64,000 bases of DNA from Selaginella tamariscina (taxonomy: Eukaryota; Streptophyta; Lycopodiopsida; Selaginellales; Selaginellaceae), in contig PUQB01000652.1 in the NCBI GenBank assembly GCA_003024785.1, forward strand, positions 1 to 64,000, written 5' to 3'. Within the stretch, counting starts at the first letter, position 1. The number at the start of each line of letters is the position of its first letter. The translations under genes were made by a program, and so were the position numbers. Shown here piece after piece: positions 44,415 to 54,333 of the stretch. The notes below the pieces were generated by a model. The model made no database searches and was not told where the DNA came from. It was given only the letters and a program-made list of their open reading frames with translations.

Positions 44415-44560
44415 TGGTGATTTAGCTTGTTGCTTGGTTGAAATCACCAAAATCTTGTATGCATCGAAGTTTTTTTTCTGGTGATTTAGTTTGTTTCTTG
44501 GTTGAAATCACCAAATCTTCACCAAATCTTGTTAGATCTAGTTCTTTTTTTGGTGATTTG
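44415..44560. repeat. Palindromic tandem repeats (TGGTGATTT...AAATCACCA)
   Basis: Two full units (44415-44449 and 44479-44513) and a partial third (from 44551) share TGGTGATTTAG, and the full units have its inverted partner AAATCACCA, so each full unit can fold into a small hairpin. The period is about 64-72 bp. Confidence 0.75.
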
Positions 44561-44920
44561 GTTAAATCTTGTAGATTTTGTGGTGTTTAGTAGTTGAAAA
44601 TCCGTGTCATATTCTTTCAGACCTCTCTGATTGTTAGGGTCGTAGAAATTTTCCTATGTTCTCCTTAAGATTTTCTATTTATAACATTGTTTTATCTTTA
44701 AACACAGTACGTGGGGATGCTCAAGATAGGTGCCATGCCCGGTACACAATTATACACTTTTAAAACTATTAAACAGTCTGTAATCTTGTCATACAGGGTT
44801 AATACACATGTTAGAGAGCTTTAAGATTTATTATTATTAAGTTTTAAAAATAAAACACACAGTGATATGTTTTTTTGCTTGTGTTATAGGTGCTTCATCT
44901 TGTTTCTGTCATGTTCGAAT

Positions 44921-44999
44921 ACATGTCGATACCTATTTCCCATTTCCCATTTTTTAGCATTCGAACATGCTAAAAAATGGGAAATAGGTATCGACATGT
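44921..44999. repeat. Long hairpin with 33-bp stem
   Basis: Left arm 44921-44960 and right arm 44967-44999 pair over 12 + 21 bases around a six-base loop (TCGAAC). The only irregularity is a seven-base bulge on the left arm caused by a repeated ATTTCCC. The stem includes ACATGTCGATACCTATTTCC. It could be a small inverted-repeat transposon relic or a small-RNA precursor; no target duplication is obvious. Confidence 0.8.
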
Positions 45000-46994
45000 A
45001 TATTTTGGGAAGGTCATGGATAGGCAATTATGATGAAATGCACGCAGGATGTCCGGGAAAGTAAGTTAATATCTAGTTGTTTAATGAGATATATATTTCA
45101 TTTATGAATGCTGTGTTTATGTATGTGCATTTATGCGTTTTATGTATATGTAGGTTATAATGTGTTCATTTCATATGTTTACGTGTGTACATATATCAAT
45201 ATGTATAAACATAACATATATGGATGTGAATCTGTTTCAAATATGTGGTTGAGAACATAGTTTGTTGTTCTTTTATGCCTTGGTCTATATTCTCTTAATT
45301 GGTCTCATCTAGTTACCTACTGTCGTTTGAAATCTCAAAGACATACATTAATATTGTAAATAATCTATTATACATGGTAAGATAAATTTCATCAAGAGTT
45401 TAAATCAACAAAATTCTCTCTCGTAACCCTTTTTTACAATGTAATAATTTTAAGAATTATCTTTTAGAGAAGGAGAATATATACTTGGACTTGATTTTAT
45501 CTGATATTTAATACATGATATTCTTGTTTATTATAGAAAAGGAAAAAAAACAAGAAAACTCCAAGAAAAACACTTTTATGACATTATGTACATATATATA
45601 TATATTATTTTAGATAAATGCCAGGATGTAAATTGATACCACTAGTTATAACTTACATAGTATGTAGTTATGTATATATACATCAAAATTATGTGAAAAT
45701 TTATACATTTTAGATTTGACTTTCAAGATAACAACTTATTAAATTAAGTTATCATTTTTTATACTGATCAAAAGAAATTATTGCATATACTTACACAGGG
45801 CAGCAAAGTGTTTCAATAGCTTTCTTAGGTAACCCTCCATGACCTGCTCTTCCAAGCCCTTAAGACAAGTTTTGCGGAGTGTTATATATAGTAAGGTTTA
45901 AATAAATAAATAATTAAGAAAATGATAATTACATTTGTATTATCATTAAACCGATAAGAAACAGAGTTCGAAACAACTGTCAAGAGCAGGAACATACGTA
46001 TATATGTATATCTGTGTGTGCATGCTTTTATCTTTATAAACCCTAAACCTCTGTTCTAAAAGCCCTATATAACCACGTGGCTGTTTGAGAAAACAGTTCA
46101 TGAAAATTATTAAAAATTTTGAATTTAAAATGTATATTAAAAGATTGATGTTTAAAATAAACATACAAAGATAAATATATGAGGAAAATACCATTATTCT
46201 GTAATTTACATCCATGACAATAATCTAATCAAGTATATTGTTATATAATTAATATAAACATGAATATATCAGTTTTTAAGGTATTATGTATATTATAAGA
46301 AATAAATCTAAATAAAGTTAAACTTAACCTTTCTGATTTACTCAATTAATAGATAATGAGATACTATAAATATTACATTTATGCACGTTGTAATTAAAAT
46401 GGGCATGATATAAGAAAATGGGAATATAAAATAAATATTAATTAATACATAAATTTTAATTTTTAATTAATTTTTTAATAAAAATATATTTAAATCTTTC
46501 TTTAAACATATATTATTTTAAAGAATATTTTTGTAATATTAAAAGTTACTAATTATGGTAATATTATTTAAAAATGAGATTATAGACATGCCCATTTTAG
46601 TTGCAACATGCATATTTACATTTAAAATAAATATTTATCCTGATTAATTTACATTATGGGTGAGCATATACTTTGTCATGCAGCTAAATGCTAGTACGAT
46701 ATCTGATGAGCACTGAGTTTGATTGCAATGATTTAAGTGTCCCGTCCATAACTTGCCAAACACATTGTGAATATGTATGTACGCACACAGAGGCATAACT
46801 TCTACTCCGGTTTTGTGAATTTGAGAGAGAGAGCACACCAACAAACACAATACTTTTGCATGAAGTTATATTTCACTGTACACCAGACAACTTCTAAGTT
46901 TAATTTATAATAATAACTTTAAAGGCAGAAACGAATATGTAACTATATTAGATATGTAATTCAAATATATTAATTCACCACTAACAGCATCTAC
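45000..46994. other. AT-rich segment with no supported gene
   Basis: Mostly low-complexity AT-rich DNA. A 90-base island near 45800-45880 has normal GC and is open on the minus strand (LPKKAIETL.. in one frame, LEEQVMEGYLRKLL in another) but shows no known domain. It might be a lost exon. Confidence 0.4.
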
Positions 46995-47246
46995 TTAAGC
47001 TTCTCTCCGCATTCTACGTGAGTCAGTAAGCTTCTCGACAGCACTCAGAGTCCACTTGAGGCAGTCACCATACACAATCCTCGCAATGCCAGAGACAACC
47101 GTGCGATCATCGTCAGTCGCCTTGGCCGATGACTTTGCCGTCCCTATCAGCACACATTGTGGGCTTGTTAAAGTAAATAGTTTAGAGTTCTTGTTATCTG
47201 CAGCACCAAACATTTTATCCTCCATTGGTTTTAACATCAACCTCAT
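46995..47246 (-). other. Unidentified open frame
   Basis: An 83-codon minus-strand frame with normal codon-like composition in an otherwise AT-rich area, ending in a basic tail (DSRRMRREA) before a stop. I recognise no domain. A neighbouring minus-strand frame (47215-47400) partly overlaps in another phase, so a decayed gene is as likely as an exon. Confidence 0.3.
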
Positions 47247-47583
47247 GAACCTTCGTATTACGTAAGTACAGATTCTCCAACCTTATGTTCGCCTTTTTCT
47301 TCCTCAGGTACACACACTTAGCTCTGCAAGAGCAAGATCGCTGATTTTGTTGCCGGAGGAGATCTGTGCAACAGCCCATCCAATGCCAATAGTGATCCAT
47401 ATGGATTTTCTTGTATCTACCGATTCGAACAACATTCTGTATGCCTGCTGCACACCATAATAAGTACTTGAGGGAGTGTCGCCATTTCAGGGTGTTTCAC
47501 GCGGCCAAACGGCAAAATTCTTCGGTCACGAATTCCAACACCACCAACGGTTTGGCCTGTGCTCAAGGAAACGAAGCTGACAA

Positions 47584-48102
47584 GTGAGGAGGTTAGAGAA
47601 CTACAGGATGCAGGCTTTGTTCTGGAAGGTTTACAGGGGGATGGCAGGAAGAGTAGATGAGGGTCAGAAGGACAAAACACCATTGCCACCACGTGGAGCT
47701 GGATCTACAACAATTCCACCTTTCGAAGGACGTATGGTTCGGACTCCAACAAAAATGTCTAAGGAACAAGAAAAGAATTTCCGCAAGGCCAAGACGTTTT
47801 TAGGTTGTGTGCAAAATGTTGAAGTGACAGCTAGAGGACGGAAGGAGGCTTTCGTTGTGTCGGCAGGAAATAACTCTGCAAAGGTGACTATTAATACTTA
47901 TCCTTCATGCAGTTGTTCTACATTTCAGAAGAGCAAAAGTTGGAGCCCATGTGTACACATGTACTTTGTCTATAGCCGTGTGCTTGGCTTGAACCCGAAA
48001 GTCACATATTTTCTACAAAGGCGATCGCTCAGTGACATGGAGGTCCACCGTTTGCTAGTGAATTGCAACAGAGTTCATGACCCACCGGTGCTACAAGGAT
48101 AA
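47584..48102 (+). CDS. SWIM zinc-finger protein fragment (ZSWIM2-like)
   Basis: A 172-codon open frame. Residues about 117-145 form a SWIM finger: CSCSTFQKSKSWSPCVHMYF, i.e. CxC...CxH, which binds zinc. The preceding beta-type segment (NNSAKVTINTYPS) and the following helix ending near FLQRRSLSDMEVHRLL fit the arrangement seen in ZSWIM2-type ubiquitin ligases better than MULE transposases, though both families carry SWIM. The frame may begin upstream or after an intron; the first codon is uncertain. No RING or transposase core is visible nearby. It may be a retained gene piece or a captured fragment. Confidence 0.55.
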   Translation: MRRLENYRMQALFWKVYRGMAGRVDEGQKDKTPLPPRGAGSTTIPPFEGRMVRTPTKMSKEQEKNFRKAKTFLGCVQNVEVTARGRKEAFVVSAGNNSAKVTINTYPSCSCSTFQKSKSWSPCVHMYFVYSRVLGLNPKVTYFLQRRSLSDMEVHRLLVNCNRVHDPPVLQG

Positions 48103-48129
48103 ATGGTTTAGGGTTTAGGATAATGTTTT

Positions 48130-48186
48130 ATTAAGCCAGTCGGCATATATTAAGCCAGTCGGCATATATTAAACCAGTCGGCATAT
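48130..48186. repeat. Three tandem 19-bp units
   Basis: ATTAAGCCAGTCGGCATAT is repeated exactly three times with one base change in the third unit, directly downstream of the SWIM frame. Confidence 0.95.
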
Positions 48187-48199
48187 TAAAAAAACTTAT

Positions 48200-48235
48200 A
48201 TATTCTAGAATATTCTTGAGAATATTCTAGAATAT
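48200..48235. promoter_or_regulatory. Palindromic array of heat-shock-element half sites
   Basis: TTC and GAA half sites alternate at 48203, 48208, 48213, 48220, 48225 and 48230. This gives two perfect TTCnnGAAnnTTC-type triplets in a 16-bp inverted repeat with a four-base loop (TTGA). Heat-shock factors bind such sites. No start site is nearby on either strand, so the role is unproven. Confidence 0.4.
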
Positions 48236-48306
48236 GCTAGAATAACCCTAGAATATCCGCGAATATACTAGAATAATATGAAGCCTCCTGAGCCGGAGCC
48301 TCCTTT

Positions 48307-48765
48307 TCACCGAGACCCTACTTGAGGTAGGCATAACGGCCACATGTCATGGGACTTGAACTGCGGCAGAGATCTTGGCAACCTTGGGTGTCCAGGCAAA
48401 TCACATGCCCTCGTCAACCAAAACCATCTCAACACCGCCTTCAAAACCAGATGCAGTATATACTCTGTTGGCTCCCCTTTAAGAAGCCCACCAGGTTTCG
48501 GAGCCAACCTGGTGTAAACAGGAGGCATAGAACAGGCCACGGGTCTGTAATTTAGCTCCTTGGTAATCAAATCAGCACTATCATTTCCAGAAGCAGTTAC
48601 AAGCATCTGGCTTCAAAGTCGATTTTGCAAATTATTCCTGAGCTTACCTCCATGAATGGATGCGAAACCGTAGCTACTTACAACAATTTCATCAGCATAG
48701 ATTACTTGCCGCCTTGTCCCTCCTTGGTCCTGAGACGCATGCACGGCCTGATGTTCTTACGGTGA
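48307..48765 (-). other. Unidentified coding-like segment
   Basis: On the minus strand an open stretch near 48606-48765 (VIYADEIVVSSYGFASIHGG) is followed after one stop by a 100-codon frame (48307-48606) with normal composition. I recognise no family. GC content and length suggest real coding ancestry, perhaps a two-exon or decayed gene converging on the SWIM frame. Confidence 0.35.
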
Positions 48766-49242
48766 TCAAAACTAATTAAATTACAACTTTATACTTAAAT
48801 TGCAAATTTCTATTTATTCTAAATATAGTATTAATTTAACTTAACTTATTTATTAACGCTGCCATTAAGTTACTTCATCAATTTATTAACATTTAATTGT
48901 TTTGTTGCTTAAATTTACTAAGCGTTGTAAAATATAGTATTTATTTAAGTTTATTATACATTATATCATTTGATTCTTTGTTTACTAGTTTGAATATGTA
49001 TATTATTTAAGTCTGCTTATTATAGCGTCTCATTTTATATAAAATGTTATTATATATTTCAATTTTAATCTCCCATTAGTTAATTATACATTTAATTCAA
49101 ACCAGCAGTGTCCAACTTTTTATAAATTAGTGATTTAACTCAATGGAGGGAGTATCTTTCTATATATATTGTATCATATATATATACAGGAAGATAAATT
49201 GCATGAGTTTTACATAACATTATCGAAGCTCTCTCTCTCTCT
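48766..49242. other. AT-rich segment, nothing recognised
   Basis: Low-complexity AT-rich sequence ending in a short CT run (49231-49242) next to the duplicated element B end. Confidence 0.5.
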
Positions 49243-50642
49243 TCCGGCTCACGTCCCCCGTGGCTATCCGTGTTGCTTTCGTCCCCTCGAGATTCTTGCC
49301 TCAGTCACATGCATGCCCTTCCCTAGGGTTGTCCTGTGCGGGTTTTTTCCTTTGGGGTACTCGTCGAACACGGGTTCTGCTCTTTGGTGTGGGGGCTCAT
49401 CGTGGCTGTCACCTTCTCCTACGTCGAGAGGTGGAGGGCTTTCATCGTCCTGCCATCCATCCCATTCTGCATCATAGGTTATTGTCGAGCGAAGTCACCC
49501 ATCCGGGTGCTATTCATACCTACATGCTGCTGTACCTGGACTGACGTCCGGACATGCTATGGTTTCTTCATATCCTTCTTCATTGTCAACGGCGTGCGAC
49601 TGCCTCTGCCGCTGGTGTGCCGGGTCTATTGCTGGTGTGTCGGGTCTACCGCTACTCGGAGATTCGGCCATGCGGTATTTACGTCGTTCCCTCGGGTAGG
49701 TGAGGCAGGGGCTGATTGCGGTAATCGAGGTGCCTCGCCGCCTTCCATCAACCTCCCTTGGCCGGCTCGTCGCATCCTCCTAGCCAGCTGTTGCTCGTCA
49801 ATCTCTATTTGTTCGAACGAGTTAATACTAGCTCTCCTTCGGGCCGCAACTCTACTTGCTACAATGAACTCCATCCGTGTGTACTATCTATCCCTTCATG
49901 GTCGTCAAGGACTCCGCATGCCAGATGTGGTGCTTCTCAGGAAGCTTCAGTGGTCACCAAGACGCTATGGAGAGCGTCCAACTCCGGGGGTCCGAACCGA
50001 CAAGCCGGCCTTACCTCAGAAGTGGTGGAAGGTGTTGGATGGCCTCTACCCGAACGCCGCGAGGGTCCGTGTATAGGGTAAGGGAGTTCTACTATGGTGG
50101 TTTGGCAGAGAGTGTTGCTCAGCCTAGGAGTGGGACAGAGGAGCAAGATACAAGATGCAGACTTGACTCCTAAAAAAGACTCCCGACCCACTACCAGCCT
50201 TCCTGCTTATATAATGGGTTACCTAGCGCTAGACCCTAGGTACAGGTGGCGCCTTCCTACTAGTCTGCTGCCTTGTGACAGAGTCTTGTCTGTCACATTT
50301 ATGCGCCTCTCACGCGTGTTGTCTACGTACCTTGGGTAGTTGATTTGGACGATCGGATCTACGCTTGGTTACGTCGCCGCATGACATCGGTCGCCATCAG
50401 TTCGTACCTGAGGTACCTTCCATATCCGACACTTCGTCCCATCGCTCGTCTGCGCCGGCTGGCCGTTTGACGGTGTTTGACCACTGTCAACCATTGTTCC
50501 TTTACCACCACATGAGCATATGGCTTTAGCAATTGATTCTACAACTACCCAATTCATCTCGTGGGCTCATTCACTTGTTTCACCAGCCTTTGGCCTTCCT
50601 TCATAAGGTTTTGCTTCTCCTATATCTATTGTGTCTTCTCTT
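49243..50642 (-). mobile_element. Duplicated 5' end of element B with its chromosomal flank
   Basis: Collinear with 23965-25440: leader (49243-49898), LTR (49899-50493), the TTGTT after the LTR, and about 145 bp of flank. The shared flank beyond the LTR shows this is a segmental copy of the already inserted element, not an independent insertion. The LTR has an internal deletion of about 85 bp. Confidence 0.88.
49899..50493 (-). repeat. Family-2 LTR with internal deletion
   Basis: It matches 24612-25290 but lacks the segment containing the plus-strand AATAAAAGGAATATGGATAT stretch (deleted near 50136). The TATA box region (minus strand ATTATATAAGCAGG) remains. Confidence 0.88.
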
Positions 50643-51443
50643 ACTCTAGATCTGTCAGAGATTTTACCCAAAGGGCCACCACATTGCAACACGTGGCTGC
50701 TAGGCGGCCATCCGGTGTCATAACCTTGTATGAGCAGCGCTAAGTCTCCCAGAACCACCCCAATGACCCCTAGGGTTAACTCTAATGTCCAAGTGGACAT
50801 GAGACTTAGGGTTTAGCCTAAGTCTCCCTAGAATGTCTGCCCCCAAAACCCTTGAGGGATAACCCTAGTTGACTTAGGGTTTAGCCTAAGTCTCCCTAGA
50901 GTGTCTGCCCCCAAAACCTTGAGGGATAACCCTAGTTGACTTAGGGTCCTACCCTAGAAGACCTAGACAGGCTCATGCCCTAACCCCCATCAAGGAGTGT
51001 GTTCCACACATACCCTCAATAGGGTTAAAGCATCACCCTACATCTTGAGGAATCACCCTCAATTAAGTACAACCCCTAAAAGACACGAGGGGTATCTTGA
51101 CCCACAACTAACCCCTAAGGGTCAAGTCATACCCTGGCTCTAGGGTTAGTACCTAGAGAACACACAGTGTCCGCAGTCAGCGGCACGAGTGATCCCCTAA
51201 GCATTCCTTAGAGGCAGGTTCCGGAATAATTATTCCCAACCATGCCTATGTAAGAAGGAGCTTAGGTTGTTCAACCCTCAGACATGCTCCCACATGAGAA
51301 CGAACACCCTTAACCATGTGTGCCAGTAAGCACACTTGGCAAAGAGACCTAACCTCCCTTGGGCATGTGCCCAAGGCTTGGCCCTAGTCCTAGAACACGA
51401 ACATGTGCTTGTCAGGTTCACCAACCCCTCGGCCTTAGGCTCG
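50643..51443. other. GC-richer repetitive segment with CCCTAA-like motifs
   Basis: No protein domain is seen. The text is full of CCCTA/TAGGG words, including the tandem repeat at 50803-50937. It has no counterpart on the left side, where this stretch is deleted. It may belong to the same mobile unit as the fold-back. Confidence 0.5.
50803..50937. repeat. Two tandem 67-68 bp units with telomere-like words
   Basis: GACTTAGGGTTTAGCCTAAG opens each unit (50803 and 50871) and the start of a third follows at 50938. TTAGGGTTTAG inside each unit resembles the plant telomere sequence. Confidence 0.92.
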
Positions 51444-53369
51444 AGACACGACCCCGTGGGTCATGCCCTGAGTGTTGCACTTGTATGAAACCCATCCTAG
51501 TGTCACATGTGTGTGTGGCACCGTTTCACAGGACAAGGCTATCTTCATAGCCCCCCTTAGAGACAAGAGTTAGACCCAGTACCACGATCGTGGCTCACCA
51601 GATGCCAACTCTTAGAGCCCACACTCGATACCCCTTTGGGAACATGTCTGCCTGAGAGCTCATCCCCTGAAACAGAGTCTTAACGATTACCCAGATGTGC
51701 GAGCGGGTTACCGGACGAAAGGAGTTGGCTAACTCCCTGGATGCGCGTACCGGGCACAGCAGTGCAGATTTGCCAACGATAAGGGTAGGCTACCCCTAAC
51801 GTGTGACGTACCCGCGGCGAGTGGGACACGGGCATAGCGAGTATGCCTTGACGACATGAGACGAACCCATGCCGGCGGGGAGGAAGGAACCAGAGACCTC
51901 TCAGTCTCTGCCTGCTTGCCCCACACCTACTCTACCTTATTTCTGTGACGGAGCCACCCCCCCTAAAATGTTCTAATAAGTGGGCTGGCACGAAATCTAT
52001 CCCCAATGCAAAAGAGACGGTGAGTTTACCCAATCGACCCCATCAATTTAGGGCGTGGGGTTGGATCGACCCTAGGGTTAGGTCAACCCTATGAGTGTTT
52101 TTAAACATATCTGACACCCGAACTCACTGAAGCCAACCAAAAATCCAACTGGGACACGAATCGCCGAGAGGGGGCTTTCTAGAAGGTAAGTGCTAGCTTC
52201 GCCTAGAGTTTCTTGCAAATACCTAGTGACACCCGGCCGGACCATCACTAATACCCAAGTGCACTAAGCAGGCCTGTTTCTTACACCCTCTAGGGTCTGT
52301 CAACGGACTTGGTAGGTAATAACAGTCAACGTCCAAAGTAAAGAGGAGTCATAGTAAAAACTATGACAAGATCTAACACCCTAGAGATGTAAAAGAGAAA
52401 TTCCAATTCAAATTGTCAAAGGCCAATGTCATAGTTTTTATTATGACTCCCTTTTACTTTGGACGTTGACTGTTGTTACCTACTATACTATGTTGATAAG
52501 CTCTAGATGTAGTAGGAAACAGGCTCGCTCAATGCACTTGGGTATTTGGTGATGGTCCGGCCGAGTGTCATTAGGTATTTGTAAGAAACTCTAGGCGAAG
52601 CTAGAACTTACCTTTTAAAAAACTCTTACCCTGATTTTTTGTGTCCCGGTTAGGTTAATAGTTAGTTCCGGTGAGTTTGGCATATCGAATATGTTTAGAA
52701 ATACCCCTAGGTTTGACAGGTTAGGGTTTAGGGGTCGATGGATAACTCACCAAGTATATTTCCTTTGGGAATGAGATTCCGTACCAGCCCACTTATGTAA
52801 ATAGGAAAACAAGGGGGGGGGGGTATGTCACATAAATAAGGTAGAGTATGTAAGAATGAGGGTTCATGGGTTCATGACTGAGCTCGTTATTCTTCTTCCA
52901 GTGCAAGCTCTAGCTTGTGTCATTAAGGCACAACCCTTTGTTGTGCCGCCCTAACTTCCAGATGACAGGGGTACGTCCCACCTTTGGGGTAGCTTACCCT
53001 TAACGTTACCAAATCCATGCATGGGAGGTCTTATCGGGATGCACATTCCAAGAGGCAGAGGTTGAGACTTGTTTCCAGCCTCCTCCTCCACATGTAGCAC
53101 TCATGGCCAAGCAAGGCACATTTGTGTCCTTATCCAACTGTGGGCGTGGGATCTTGTTTAACGAGTTCACATTACCCAGTTCTTGAGGGTTCATTAAAGG
53201 GTTCTAGAGTTGGCATTTATGAGTCACATTTGTGGCACTTAGTGCAACTCTTGAATCTAAGGGCCATGGCATGATAGCCACATCGTGGAAGGCAGTGTTA
53301 CATGGAAATGTGACACTGAGTTAAACATCACACGAGACAACGCCGAGGCACGCCCTTTGGGGTCGTGTC
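51444..53369. repeat. Fold-back structure with ~0.93 kb inverted arms
   Basis: The left arm (51444-52367) and right arm (52428-53369) are inverted copies around a 60-bp spacer. Pairing is strong near the centre (CAGTCAACGTCCAAAGTAAA against its complement) and weaker outward but traceable to GACACGACCCC at 51444 and GGGGTCGTGTC at 53359. Small indels, a G11 run (52812-52822) and an opposing C run distinguish the arms. No transposase is encoded. It may be a foldback-type element or two copies of one repeat in opposite orientation. Confidence 0.82.
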
Positions 53370-53451
53370 ATGGGTTTGTTGAGCAATTCATGCACCAAGA
53401 CTGTGCATTATAGACTCATGAGTGCACGAATACCTGGTCCGTGTTGTGTCA

Positions 53452-53531
53452 TGACTCATGACTCATGCTCCAATCCTATGAGTCACAATTGGAGTCATGA
53501 CTCACCAACCAAGGAGTGCACTCATGAGTCA
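53452..53531. promoter_or_regulatory. Cluster of TGA(C/G)TCA motifs
   Basis: TGACTCA or TGAGTCA occurs at 53452, 53459, 53479, 53498 and 53525. This seven-base palindrome is the GCN4-type site of plant bZIP factors. The cluster lies just outside the right fold-back arm and no gene start is evident. Confidence 0.4.
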
Positions 53532-53544
53532 TCCTATGAGTGGA

Positions 53545-54234
53545 GTTTGGAGAAATCCAAGCAATTAAAATGTGGAGTAGATGTGGTCATGTTTATTATT
53601 TTGAATTCTTAAACATACTTTATACATATAATATATTTAAAAAATACATATGAATATTCTCTTCAAGAAAAGTTAAGACTCAAATAAAATCTAAACCCTT
53701 CAATTAGAATATATCTTTATTATTTATTAGGACATTATTAGCATATTGTAATTTATCAAGTAAAAGGATTAAATTTTTTAATTAAGTTTAAGGCTATTCA
53801 ATTAATATATATTCTTAAAATATACCTTAAATATACTACTAGATTATTCTAAGGTTCTTTTCAAAAATTTAATTGAGGTTTGACTAACAAAAAATTGAGG
53901 TGCATCGACCATCAAGTTATTAAGATGAAAAGGCACCTACTGAATGGAGGATACAATAGAAGGGGTATGAAAATGTTAGCAGCTAATTGGTTTAATTGCG
54001 GCCAAGGGGATTGGCCATATAAGGGACATGGAGTAAAGATTGAATTTGAATTAAATATAGATTATCCATACACATAGTAATAAACAGCATACAAACAATA
54101 AGAAATCCGTACATTACACATGTTGAATGTGTGAATTTTTCACTTATGTTTTATTTACTTACACGTAACTAGGCATATATTAATATTAAAATTAAAAATT
54201 TTAAAGTTATAACTAAACATTAGAATAACGTAAG
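53545..54234. other. AT-rich spacer, no supported gene
   Basis: One 65-codon frame (53880-54077) has no recognisable motif. The segment ends at the inner boundary of the right arm. Confidence 0.45.
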
Positions 54235-54333
54235 CATTATGGCATACAAATATGTATCACAAGTATCATAATCCTTTCTCAATTCAAAATGAAGTGGAAC
54301 GAAAATATGTTTGAGCAAAACTTACTAGACTTA

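Noticed and set aside
44867..45064. 65-codon open frame near 44.9 kb
   Set aside because: It crosses the long hairpin and its two halves are translations of complementary stem arms, so it is not a plausible protein gene.
49336..50076. 246-codon plus-strand open frame, the longest on its strand in this part
   Set aside because: It runs antisense through the leader and LTR of element B's duplicate; no motif is present and the collinear stretch 24054-24780 is not open.
51729..51926. Open frame within the fold-back left arm
   Set aside because: The pairing right arm has no corresponding frame and there is no recognisable domain.
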